Origin: Lentilactobacillus hilgardii DSM 20176 = ATCC 8290
Lineage (GTDB): Bacteria; Bacillota; Bacilli; Lactobacillales; Lactobacillaceae
DNA: 36,972 nucleotides
Direction of reading: 5' to 3'
Assembly: GCF_000159315.1 (NCBI RefSeq)
Contig: NZ_GG669992.1
Span: 111,703-148,674 of the forward strand
Part shown: positions 25,112 through 33,139 of the stretch, in pieces
Position numbering within the stretch: the first letter of the stretch is position 1
How the letters are laid out: every line of letters begins with the position of its first letter
The notes under the pieces: generated by a model
Seen by the model: the letters and a program-made list of their open reading frames with translations, nothing else
What the model was told of the DNA's origin: nothing
Databases searched by the model: none
Made by a program: the position numbers and the translations under genes

Positions 25112-25336
25112 ATGTTAAAACAACTGATTTCCCGCTTTGTTAATTCCCTACTGTTATCAGCAGTTTCGTTGGGAACGGTTCTCTTTATCGTTAAAGGGAT
25201 CGTCGATCTATCCTATACCGGGACATATGCATGGGCGCAATATACCACTTATTTTGTGACCGGGATGATTGGTGTCAGTATCATCATGTTCGCATTTGAA
25301 ATGATCGAAATTTTGGCTTCAAGAAACCGAAGATGA
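25112..25336 (+). CDS. small two-helix membrane protein (74 aa)
   Basis: ATG 25112 lies 5 nt after GGAGGTGG (the in-frame GTG at 25103 lies within that site). Two hydrophobic helices: about residues 8-27 (VNSLLLSAVSLGTVLFIVKG) and 40-62 (YTTYFVTGMIGVSIIMFAFEMIEI), then a basic tail ASRNRR. Its own promoter faces away from nox. Function unknown. Confidence 0.7.
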   Translation: MLKQLISRFVNSLLLSAVSLGTVLFIVKGIVDLSYTGTYAWAQYTTYFVTGMIGVSIIMFAFEMIEILASRNRR

Positions 25337-25388
25337 CCAACAACATCCTTCTGGGCATTTAAGCCTCCCAAGTAACCCTTATCTTTCA

Positions 25389-25458
25389 CCAAAAACATCC
25401 GACTGTCTAAACGATCATTGTGTCCAAGAATCATTTAGGCAAACCGGATGTTTTTTGG
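25389..25458. terminator. bidirectional terminator between convergent genes
   Basis: CCAAAAACATCCG (25389-25401) pairs with CGGATGTTTTTTGG (25445-25458), with further TGTCTAAA / TTTAGGCA pairing inside. A- and T-runs are on both sides. Confidence 0.82.
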
Positions 25459-25486
25459 CATCTCACAGTCAGCAAACTTATCGCTT

Positions 25487-25891
25487 CTATTGCGTCACGG
25501 CACCCTTTGCAAATTCTTCGATTTCTGTCTTCTGATGACCGCTAATATTACCCATTTTAGGCATAACGCCATGGAGAAATAGGTGTTCATCGGAAACCGG
25601 GATCCGTTTCTTTTTTAGTACCTTGGTCAATTGCTTCTCTATTGTGAATACGCTTCCAGAAGTACCAAATAAAAAGACTTCCTTAACAGTTGCAGGATCT
25701 AAATCTGCGGCATAGGCCTTCAAACGTTTATCGGCACTCATATTATAAACACCGCCACCAAGAAATAGACGATCAACCGGCTCGCTAATCGGTGAATCAA
25801 TTGATTCGGCCTTTACGTTTAATTGCTCGCTTAATAAGTTAGCTACTTTTTCAGTATTCCCTGTTCTTGAATAAAATCGAATGGCATCCAT
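25487..25891 (-). CDS. flavodoxin-like protein
   Basis: 134 residues. The FMN phosphate loop SRTGNTEKVA (residues 7-16) follows the first strand IRFY, as in flavodoxins; later segments are LFLGGGVYN and VFLFGTSGSV. The frame runs upstream to 25966, but ATG 25891 follows GGGGAGG by 7 nt and leaves the standard flavodoxin N-terminus. It would carry electrons or serve as an FMN-dependent reductase. No partner gene adjacent. Confidence 0.82.
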   Translation of the reverse strand: MDAIRFYSRTGNTEKVANLLSEQLNVKAESIDSPISEPVDRLFLGGGVYNMSADKRLKAYAADLDPATVKEVFLFGTSGSVFTIEKQLTKVLKKKRIPVSDEHLFLHGVMPKMGNISGHQKTEIEEFAKGAVTQ

Positions 25892-26265
25892 ATTCTGACC
25901 TCCCCAAATTATTTTGCGTTCGGTACTTACACCTTTAATTATAGTTCTGAATCCGCTTTCTTTCAAAGATTAGTTCGCCATCAACCTAATTGGTCATAAA
26001 AAAAGACTGAACAATACGATGTCGATCAGCCTCTTGAATCAGTTAAAATCATGCTTTCAGCGTTACTCTTTATTAATTGCTAACTTCTGTTTGGTCTTTT
26101 CTGACAATTCATCATTTATACGGCCACTTTTAAAGCCTCAGTCAATACTGGTTAATGGTGCCGCCACAAATCCAATGATTGAAGACCCAGACGGCATCGA
26201 TTGGATAATACAGTAGACAATCTTAGTTAAAGACACAGTCTCCCTTTCTTCCAGACAAACATTGC
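25892..26265. other. intergenic stretch with a possible VOC-family gene remnant
   Basis: No complete gene. A plus-strand frame (26019-26216) ends with NPMIEDPDGIDWIIQ, which resembles the C-terminal strand of VOC/glyoxalase-fold proteins (a DPDG turn followed by a hydrophobic strand). It has no ribosome binding site and no recognisable N-terminal part, so at most it is a decayed 3' fragment. Confidence 0.25.
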
Positions 26266-27666
26266 TTAATGCTTCAAATTTGTGACGTATTTATACGACT
26301 GCTCGCCTGCCTGACGGCCAAAGATAGCCGTTTCGGCAATTGAATTGCCGCCAATTCGGTTATTACCATGAAGCCCACCGGCAACTTCTCCACCGGCAAA
26401 TAGTCCTTTAATCGGGTGACCATTGTCAGTCAATACTTGAGCTTTCCGATTAATCTTGACACCACCCATTGTGTAATGAACGGCTGGTGCGATATGAATG
26501 GCATAGAACGGGGCTTGTGAAATATCCCGATCCATCCCTGTCGAACGGCCAAATTCAGTATCGTTTTTATCAGCAACGTAACCGTTCCAGTCGGAAACCG
26601 TCTTTCCCAAATTGGCTGCATCAACATTAATAGTCTTAGCTAATTCATCGATTGAATCACCGTGAACAACCAGGCCGATGTGATCATAAAACTCAATGGC
26701 TTTAACATGGGCTCGAATTCCAGTATCCAAAATCAGATAGGCACTCTTTTCAGGCAACTGATTAATGGCGTTCGTCACGTTCTTTCGGGTATCCAGTTCG
26801 TTAACAAATCGCTTACCTTCACCATTCACTAGAATGGCACCTTCACCACGGGTTGCTTCACCAATTAAAAAGGCATGATCGGTATCCTGCTGAACGGTTG
26901 GATGAACCTGGATTTGATCCATATCCACCAACCCCGCACCCACACTCTGAGCCAATTTAATACCGTCGCCGGTTGCCCCTGGTTGGTTTGTCGTGTTGTA
27001 ATCAACCAGATCCGGCCGATATTTTTGAATGATATCCTTGCTGGCACCAAAACCACCCGTGGCCAAAACCACTGCATCGGCTTTAATTTGCTTTTGCGCA
27101 CCATCACCTAAAGTGACGCTGACAGCGCTAATTACCTTGTCGGTTTCTTCTAATTTATCAACGTGAACGTTATTGAAAACCGGGATTTCTTCCTTTTCAA
27201 TAAGTTTAAGCAATTCTGTAACCAGGAAATTGCCAATCGGTGCCATACTGTTAGGACGGTGCGTCCGCTTAATCTTCATTCCGCCGGTAATCGTCACGTC
27301 ATCCAAATGAATACCGTGATCTGCCAGCCAATCAATTGCCAATGCCCCGTGAGTGGTGAAGTATTGCAGCATTTCTTTATTGTTTAATTCACCGCCGCCA
27401 CGATAAGTATCTTCATAAAATTCTTCATAACTGTCCACAATGTGATGCTTGAGTTGAACGTTGGTTTCAGCCGCATTCATCCCTGAAGAGGCCCGGTTGG
27501 TATTACCGCCAAAGTTAGCCATCTTTTCAAAGATCACCGGATTCAATCCCAGCTCATGAGCCTGAAGTGCAGCGGTCATTCCGGTTGAGCCGGACCCAAT
27601 CACGACTAAATCGTATTGGTCTTTTAATTCTTTAATATCAGTTGGTTGAAAGACATATTTTGCCAT
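26266..27666 (-). CDS. soluble FAD-dependent fumarate reductase (flavocytochrome c-type, catalytic domain only)
   Basis: 466 residues. FAD loop VVIGSGSTGMTAALQA, adenine-side NFGGNTNRASSGMNA, capping domain, then active-site segments GKRFVNELDTRKNV (catalytic Arg region), AVHYTMGGVKI (His) and HGNNRIGGNSIAETAIFGRQAG (Arg). It matches the flavin domain of Shewanella Fcc3 but lacks the haem and FMN-binding domains, so the electron donor must be supplied separately. Start ATG has AGAGGA about 12 nt upstream. It lies 137 nt downstream of fumC on the same strand: malate to fumarate to succinate, an NADH-linked electron sink. Confidence 0.9.
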   Translation of the reverse strand: MAKYVFQPTDIKELKDQYDLVVIGSGSTGMTAALQAHELGLNPVIFEKMANFGGNTNRASSGMNAAETNVQLKHHIVDSYEEFYEDTYRGGGELNNKEMLQYFTTHGALAIDWLADHGIHLDDVTITGGMKIKRTHRPNSMAPIGNFLVTELLKLIEKEEIPVFNNVHVDKLEETDKVISAVSVTLGDGAQKQIKADAVVLATGGFGASKDIIQKYRPDLVDYNTTNQPGATGDGIKLAQSVGAGLVDMDQIQVHPTVQQDTDHAFLIGEATRGEGAILVNGEGKRFVNELDTRKNVTNAINQLPEKSAYLILDTGIRAHVKAIEFYDHIGLVVHGDSIDELAKTINVDAANLGKTVSDWNGYVADKNDTEFGRSTGMDRDISQAPFYAIHIAPAVHYTMGGVKINRKAQVLTDNGHPIKGLFAGGEVAGGLHGNNRIGGNSIAETAIFGRQAGEQSYKYVTNLKH

Positions 27667-27803
27667 CTCGCGCTTATTTCCTCTCTGTTCATTAGGTTGC
27701 TATTTTTGAAAAATCCCAACCAATAATTTCCTAAGTCGACGTTTTATACTCCGAGTGCTAAACGCTTTGTTACGCACACTCTTAGGACTCCAGCTTGTCC
27801 CGA

Positions 27804-29201
27804 TTAGCTTCGCGCACTATCAATATTTGTCATCTTCAATGGGTCAACCCATTTATCAAACTGTTCCGCCGTTACCTTTCCCGATTTAATAGCGGCTTCA
27901 CGCAGTGTCGTGCCGGCTCTATCAGCGGCCTGGGCAATTTTGGCACTATCGTGATAACCAATATGTGGTGACAGTGCTGTAACGGTCATTAATGACTGAG
28001 CAACTAATTCGGTCATTCGATCAGCATTAACAGTCAATCCGTGAATCATCTTGTCTGCAAATCCGGTCATTGTGCCGGCTAATAAGTCCGCTGATTCCAG
28101 AAAAGCATCGATCAGGACCGGTTTATAAACGTTCATTTCAAAATTACCTTGTGAAGCGGCCATATCAACAACCACGTCATTTCCCATCACCCGAACAGCA
28201 GCCATCGTAACGGCTTCGGCCTGAGTCGGGTTAACCTTTCCGGGCATAATGGAGGACCCCGGTTCGTTTGCCGGAATATTCAACTCATCATACCCGGCAC
28301 GAGGACCACTTGCCAAAAAACGGACATCATTCGCAATTTTCATCAGATCAGCAGCTAAGGTCTTCATGGCACCATGGACAACGTTTAATCCCGAATGAGC
28401 TGCCAAGCCGTCAAATTTATTGGTATCAGCTGTGAATTTAAGCCCGTAAACTTTACTCATTCGTTCAGCAATGTCATCCGCAAAATGCGGTGCAGCATTT
28501 AATCCGGTTCCAACTGCCGTGCCACCCATTGCTAATTCAAGCAGTGTGCCGTCCAACCCCTTTAAATAGGAAAGATCATGTTCAACCATGCTGACCCAGC
28601 CACTTACTTCTTGGCCAAATGTCAGTGGCGTTGCATCCTGAAGATGGGTTCGTCCGATTTTAACCGTTCGCCAATAGGTTTCCTGCTTAATCTTTAATTC
28701 ATCAATTAGATGTTGGGCAGACTCTTCCAGTTTCTGGATGGCTTCACTAGCCGTAATATTCATGGCAGTCGGAAAAATATCGTTTGAACTCTGACCATGG
28801 TTCACATCATCATTAGGTAAAATGTCAACGTTGCTGTCGATTTGAGCAGCCCTATGTGCAACAACTTCGTTAACGTTCATATTTGTTTGGGTTCCTGATC
28901 CGGTTTGGTAAACTTTCAGCGGGAAGTCTTTTCGGAGATCCTCATCGGATAACGACAGCAGTGAATCAATTGCTTTAACGATCAAGTCGCCTTTTTCTTG
29001 ACTCAATGCGCCCTCCTCAGTATTTGATTGTGCGGCGGCTTTCTTGATTTGCAGCAAGGCTTTAATGATTGGTAAGGGCATAAACTGACCGGTTGGAAAA
29101 TTGTTTCGACTCCTCTCAGTTTGTGGTCCCCATAACGCACTTGCAGGAATTTCAACAGGGCCTATCGTATCCTCTTCAATTCGTACACCTTTGTCTGACA
29201 T
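27804..29201 (-). CDS. fumC: class II fumarate hydratase
   Basis: 465 residues; interconverts malate and fumarate. Signature GSSIMPGKVNPTQ, SSNDIFPTAMNI, TGSGTQTNMNVNEV and the HSGLNVVHGAM segment are all present. The frame opens with an ATG at 29216 that lies within the ribosome binding site (GGAGG). ATG 29201, 8 nt downstream of it, is the real start (MSDKGVRIEEDTIGPVEIP). It precedes the fumarate reductase gene; together they form a reductive TCA branch ending in succinate. Confidence 0.95.
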   Translation of the reverse strand: MSDKGVRIEEDTIGPVEIPASALWGPQTERSRNNFPTGQFMPLPIIKALLQIKKAAAQSNTEEGALSQEKGDLIVKAIDSLLSLSDEDLRKDFPLKVYQTGSGTQTNMNVNEVVAHRAAQIDSNVDILPNDDVNHGQSSNDIFPTAMNITASEAIQKLEESAQHLIDELKIKQETYWRTVKIGRTHLQDATPLTFGQEVSGWVSMVEHDLSYLKGLDGTLLELAMGGTAVGTGLNAAPHFADDIAERMSKVYGLKFTADTNKFDGLAAHSGLNVVHGAMKTLAADLMKIANDVRFLASGPRAGYDELNIPANEPGSSIMPGKVNPTQAEAVTMAAVRVMGNDVVVDMAASQGNFEMNVYKPVLIDAFLESADLLAGTMTGFADKMIHGLTVNADRMTELVAQSLMTVTALSPHIGYHDSAKIAQAADRAGTTLREAAIKSGKVTAEQFDKWVDPLKMTNIDSARS

Positions 29202-29306
29202 ATTGGTTACCTCCATTATGAATAATAGTTAAAGTAAACAGCTAATATTATACAATGCGTTTAATTGTTACATTGATCACAATATAAATAAAAATAGTCG
29301 CCTTTT

Positions 29307-29320
29307 TTAAAGCATTTACA
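29307..29320 (-). promoter_or_regulatory. cre-like site on the fumC side
   Basis: Minus strand TGTAAATGCTTTAA. It differs from the pox-side site by one base (T for C in the central CG), and from the cre consensus at two positions. It lies about 105 bases before fumC. Confidence 0.4.
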
Positions 29321-29672
29321 GATCACTACCTGATCATCTTACTATCCCTCGTCAGTTATAGTCAATCTCCTGGTAGGGCATTAATAATATTAATATGAAC
29401 AAAGCCTTAAAAATCAATCACCTATGTCATATTCAACTACGTGTTTGGGCTACCTTTCTAATGGTAGGAACAAATTAGGCTTTCATCCTGATTTTCAAAG
29501 GAATCAACTGATGATTGACCTTTTTTCACAATGCAATCAATTTCACGACACCTTTCATTTCACAATTATTCCCTTTATTAATGAGCCAAAACATCTATGG
29601 TAATAGGATTTATAGTCTGATTTTCAACGTTTTTCTTTAAAATTCACTAACTGAAAAATGAAAAAAGCTAAA

Positions 29673-29709
29673 TTAAAGCGTTTACATTTCACAATCATGC
29701 AACTATACT
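29673..29709 (+). promoter_or_regulatory. pox promoter with overlapping cre-like site
   Basis: -35 TTTACA (29681-29686), 17-bp spacer, -10 TATACT (29704-29709). Minus-strand TGTAAACGCTTTAA (29686-29673) matches cre TGWAANCGNTNWCA except at position 13 and covers the -35, so CcpA repression is expected, as for other lactobacillus pox genes. Confidence 0.7.
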
Positions 29710-29757
29710 CGAGTAAGTGAAGGGCAATTTACAAAATAATTTTAGGAGGCTTAATTT

Positions 29758-31518
29758 ATGGTTGAAAAGATTAGTGGTTCTGATGCTGTATTAAAGGTGC
29801 TGGAACAATGGGGCGTTAACCACATCTATGGCCTGCCAGGTGGCTCATTTGACTCGACCATGAATGCAATTCATAATCAAAAAGATAAAATCAACTATGT
29901 TCAAGTACGTCACGAGGAAGCGGGTGCGATTGCTGCATCGGCAACCGCAAAGTTAACCGGTAAGGTCGATGTCTGCTTCGGTTCAGCCGGCCCCGGTGCG
30001 GTCCATTTACTTAATGGCCTATACGATGCTAAAAGTGATGGCGTTCCGGTTGTTGCTTTAGTTGCCCAAGTGCCTACCAGTAATATGAACATGGACTTCT
30101 TCCAAGCCATGGATGAAGAACCTATCTTTGATGATGTAGCGGTCTGGAATCGAACGGCAATGACTGCCGATGCCTTGCCGCGAATGACTGATGAAGCCAT
30201 CCGTCAAGCGTATATGAAGCACGGTGTTGCTGTATTAACGATTCCAAAAGATCTTGGCTGGGCTCAAATTGATGATACTTACGAACCAAATTTGAAGTCA
30301 CATACCGCACCGGCATATCCGGATCCACGTCCTGAAGACGTTTCCGAAGCCGTCAAGTTAATCAAAGATGCCAAATCACCAATGATTTACTTCGGTCTTG
30401 GTGCTAAAGACGCCGCTGATGAATTAAAAGCCGTTTCCGAAAAGTTTAAGATGCCATTAGTCTCATCCGTTTTGGCTAAGGGCATTATTGATGACGATTA
30501 TCCAGCTTATCTGGGATCTACCGGCCGGGTTGCACCTAAGCCGGGGGCTGAAATCGGATTTAGTACCGACCTGATTCTTTGGGTTGGCAATGATGTGCCA
30601 TTCAGTGTTTTCCTGTTCAATAAAAAAGCAAAAGTCATTCAAATTGATATCGAAAGTGAAAAGTTGGGTAAACGTCGTCACAACGATGTTTCCATGCTGA
30701 CAGACTCCAAGAAGGCCCTGAAGGCTATTTTGGATGCCGGTGAAGAAAGAAAGCCATCCGCATTCTATCAAGCTGCTTTGGCCGATAAAACCAACTGGCT
30801 CGATTGGCAAAACAGCTTCAAAGATGTCACCGAAAAGCCGGTTCGTCCGGAACCAATATTTGACGTTATTAATAAGACTGCTAGTGACAAAGCCGTCTTC
30901 GCCGTGGATGTCGGAAACGTCAATATTAACTTTGAACGTTTAATTTCAATGCATGGCGATCAAAAGTGGGCAACTTCAGGTATTTACGCAACCATGGGCT
31001 TTGCACTGCCAACTTCAATCGCTGCCAAGATGGAATATCCAGACCGCGACGTTTATAGTCTGAGTGGTGACGGTGGCTTCGCAATGCTGATGGAAGAGGT
31101 TATGACTCAGGTCAAATATGGCTTACATGTCGTTAACGTTATCTTCAGTAATGAAACACTCGGCTATATTGAGGCCGAACAAACAGATGATACCCACCAG
31201 CCACTGTCCGGTGTTGACCTGCCGGATACCAACTGGGCAGAAGTTGCTGAAGGCATGGGTGCCGTTAGCTATACCGTTCGAACCAAGGATGATATGAAGA
31301 AAGCCCTTGAAGATGCTGATAGTACCGACAAACCAGTTGTGATCGATGTCAAGTTGACTCACGATATGCCACTCACAACCCAACACATGTTCATTGACCC
31401 TGCATGGCAAGATCAAAAGAAGATTGATGCATTCGTCAAGAAGTATCAAGCTCAAGATTTGAAGCCATTCAGCTACTTCTTAAAGGAAGCACAGGAAGGC
31501 CAACTTCAAACTAACTAG
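29758..31518 (+). CDS. pox: pyruvate oxidase (TPP/FAD)
   Basis: 586 residues; pyruvate, phosphate and O2 to acetyl-phosphate, CO2 and H2O2. It has the full three-domain TPP layout: pyrimidine domain with the cofactor-activating Glu in VRHEEAGAIAAS, a central FAD-binding domain (about residues 190-340), and the PP domain with the GDGGFAMLMEE...FSN TPP-Mg motif (about residues 440-470). SAGPGAVHLLNGLYDAK is typical of pyruvate oxidases rather than acetolactate synthases. Start ATG follows TAGGAGG. Needs FAD; a RibF-like gene is the next gene. Confidence 0.95.
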   Translation: MVEKISGSDAVLKVLEQWGVNHIYGLPGGSFDSTMNAIHNQKDKINYVQVRHEEAGAIAASATAKLTGKVDVCFGSAGPGAVHLLNGLYDAKSDGVPVVALVAQVPTSNMNMDFFQAMDEEPIFDDVAVWNRTAMTADALPRMTDEAIRQAYMKHGVAVLTIPKDLGWAQIDDTYEPNLKSHTAPAYPDPRPEDVSEAVKLIKDAKSPMIYFGLGAKDAADELKAVSEKFKMPLVSSVLAKGIIDDDYPAYLGSTGRVAPKPGAEIGFSTDLILWVGNDVPFSVFLFNKKAKVIQIDIESEKLGKRRHNDVSMLTDSKKALKAILDAGEERKPSAFYQAALADKTNWLDWQNSFKDVTEKPVRPEPIFDVINKTASDKAVFAVDVGNVNINFERLISMHGDQKWATSGIYATMGFALPTSIAAKMEYPDRDVYSLSGDGGFAMLMEEVMTQVKYGLHVVNVIFSNETLGYIEAEQTDDTHQPLSGVDLPDTNWAEVAEGMGAVSYTVRTKDDMKKALEDADSTDKPVVIDVKLTHDMPLTTQHMFIDPAWQDQKKIDAFVKKYQAQDLKPFSYFLKEAQEGQLQTN

Positions 31519-31624
31519 ACAAAATTAAGATGGTTACTTTCGGAATAAAGACGATTAGTTAACCCGCTTCGAGTTAACCTCTTATGCCGATATTGATACA
31601 GACCACCATTATTTAACCATAATC

Positions 31625-31673
31625 AAAAAAGCTGGGACGACAAAACTTTTATTTTGTGCCCAGCTTTTGTTTT
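31625..31673 (+). terminator. intrinsic terminator after pox
   Basis: AAAAGCTGGG and CCCAGCTTTT with inner CAAAA/TTTTG pairing, followed by a T-rich tract. Confidence 0.88.
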
Positions 31674-31790
31674 GCTGAAAGATGACCTTTATAAAATAGA
31701 TTATGGTTGAGCCGTCATCTTTAATACCTTATGATTAGAGTTAAGTGTTTACATTAATTTATTAGATCAAATTCGGGGAGAAACCCGCTC

Positions 31791-32624
31791 ATGCAAGTTA
31801 TTTATCTTGATTCACGTCAACAATCATTCATCCCGTCAAAAAAGCCGATTGTTCTCGCCCTCGGCTTTTTTGACGGCGTCCACAAGGGACATCAATTTGT
31901 GATCCAAACAGCTGGAAAAATTGCGAATCAGCGTGGCCTTCCGCTTGCCGTCATGACGTTTAACCGCCACGCATCACGAAGTTTTCATCATGATTCATCA
32001 TCGACATTTCGCTATTTGACCACACTAAAACAGAAAGCCGAACTAATCGAAAAATTACACGCTGATATCCTATACGTTGTCGATTTTAATCAGCACTTTG
32101 CCGGCCTCTCTCCAAAGACATTTATCGAAAAATATGTCATCGGACTGAATGCCAAGATTGTGGTAGCCGGTTTCGATTATACTTTCGGACAAGGTGGGAC
32201 AACTACCATTGATTCAATGGCAGCTATCAGCAATCATCGTATTCAAACCGTCACGGTTAGAGAATTGGATAGCCAACGGTTAAAAATCGGTTCCAGCCGG
32301 ATCAGAAAATTGATTGGTCAGGGTAGGATTAAAGAAGCCAACAAATTATTAGGACATCCTTACGAAACAACCGGTAAACTGATCCATGCTCAAATTGACG
32401 GCTTATCAATCGTCAATCCTTCAAGCCGCCTGCAGCAGCTTCCCCAAACCGGCAGTTATCTCTGCGATGTGACCGTTTCTAAAGAAAAGCAAAAGATAAT
32501 TGTTCGGGTTCGCCAACCTAAGAAAGGGCACGCAACGGCCGTCATTTACATCAATCGAAAAGCTTTTCACCATCTGCCACACATTAGTTCACTGCCGGTG
32601 TCAATTAAGTGGTTGAGTGAGTAA
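31791..32624 (+). CDS. RibF-like protein: FAD synthetase domain with degenerate riboflavin kinase half
   Basis: 277 residues versus about 310 for bifunctional RibF. The N-terminal adenylyltransferase domain looks intact: LGFFDGVHKGHQ (nucleotide-binding HxGH), VVAGFDYTFGQGG, and KIGSSRIRKLIGQGRIKEANKLLGHPYETTGKLIH. The C-terminal riboflavin kinase domain lacks the GFPTAN motif; that stretch reads DGLSIVNPSSRLQQLP. The catalytic Glu segment near the end is also absent. It should therefore adenylate FMN but probably not phosphorylate riboflavin. ATG follows GGGGAG at about 10 nt. Monocistronic, next to the FAD enzyme pyruvate oxidase. It is probably a second copy beside a normal ribF elsewhere. 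Confidence 0.8.
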   Translation: MQVIYLDSRQQSFIPSKKPIVLALGFFDGVHKGHQFVIQTAGKIANQRGLPLAVMTFNRHASRSFHHDSSSTFRYLTTLKQKAELIEKLHADILYVVDFNQHFAGLSPKTFIEKYVIGLNAKIVVAGFDYTFGQGGTTTIDSMAAISNHRIQTVTVRELDSQRLKIGSSRIRKLIGQGRIKEANKLLGHPYETTGKLIHAQIDGLSIVNPSSRLQQLPQTGSYLCDVTVSKEKQKIIVRVRQPKKGHATAVIYINRKAFHHLPHISSLPVSIKWLSE

Positions 32625-32653
32625 AGCCACTTTTAATGTAGGGGGTATCATAA

Positions 32654-32725
32654 ATGTCATTAACCTTAGTTCCTTTATCTTATAATGTCTTACAAGAAAT
32701 TGCACGACATGATACACCGATCTAA
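32654..32725 (+). CDS. very short ORF (23 aa), possible 5' gene remnant
   Basis: AGGGGG is followed after 8 nt by ATG and 23 codons (MSLTLVPLSYNVLQEIARHD...), ending at TAA. It begins 30 bases after the RibF-like gene and is followed by a terminator-like hairpin at 32779-32820. The good ribosome binding site and ordinary-looking N-terminus suggest a truncated gene or a small peptide. No homologue recognised. Confidence 0.3.
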   Translation: MSLTLVPLSYNVLQEIARHDTPI

Positions 32726-32778
32726 AAAATCACACTAAGTCAAAAATAGAACTACTCACATCCGTAACAGTTACGTAG

Positions 32779-32820
32779 GCATCACGATCCAAGATTAATG
32801 CAGGATTGTGATACTTTTTT
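32779..32820 (+). terminator. intrinsic terminator on the plus strand
   Basis: ATCACGATCC (32781-32790) pairs with GGATTGTGAT (32803-32812, one wobble) and is followed by six T residues. It would end transcription from the RibF-like gene or the short ORF. Confidence 0.7.
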
Positions 32821-32832
32821 ATCTGTTGGCAG

Positions 32833-32955
32833 TTAGATAAAATCACTAATGTTTTTGTAGTTATTCCAAGTCTTGTTTTTAAACGGATAGCTCAGTAACC
32901 AATACATATCTAACTACAGACAAAATAAAATTCCTCTCAAAACATTATTTGACAA
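32833..32955 (-). pseudogene. small ORF interrupted by an amber codon
   Basis: TTG 32955 is 9 nt after AAGGAGG and overlaps the end of the preceding broken ORF. It encodes MSNNVLRGILFCL, then TAG (32914-32916), then continues in the same frame as LDMYWLLSYPFKNKTWNNYK to TAA at 32833. If the stop is a mutation the product would be 40 residues. Function unknown. Confidence 0.35.
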
Positions 32956-33139
32956 ATTTATATTCCTCCTTATTCAATAGACTGGATATAACCAAGTAAA
33001 CTCCTGCGATAAACAGCAATAAATCAATAATCCACAAAAGATTTAAGATCGAAACATGAATAAAAATGTTCCTGTTCAAATAGGCAATTATAAGCCCAAT
33101 CTAAAAATGAGCGTTCTTAAAAAAATATTTATTAAACAT
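32945..33139 (-). pseudogene. two-helix small membrane protein gene with in-frame amber codon
   Basis: A good ribosome binding site (AGGAGG about 11 nt before ATG 33139) starts MFNKYFFKNAHF. A TAG (33101-33103) follows, and the same frame continues for 51 residues with two hydrophobic helices (IGLIIAYLN and LLWIIDLLLFIAGVYLVISSLL) and a charged tail NKEEYKFVK. The downstream part looks like a genuine membrane protein, so the TAG is probably a nonsense mutation (for example from TGG). Not recognised. Confidence 0.5.

Larger units (their letters stand above)
29202..29757. other. 550-bp divergent control region between fumC and pox
   Basis: No ORF is supported. On the fumC side: -10 TATAAT (29252-29247) and a cre-like site (29307-29320). 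Centre: palindrome ATTAATAATATTAAT (29380-29394) and a short CTACC / GGTAG hairpin near 29451-29468. The pox promoter and a second cre-like site lie at the right end. Confidence 0.5.

Noticed and set aside
31740-31765. cre-like sequence TTAAGTGTTTACAT before the RibF-like gene
   Set aside because: At least three mismatches to cre including the central CG, and no promoter geometry around it.
31519-31790. Possible FMN riboswitch before the RibF-like gene
   Set aside because: No FMN-aptamer conserved segments; the main structure is the pox terminator.
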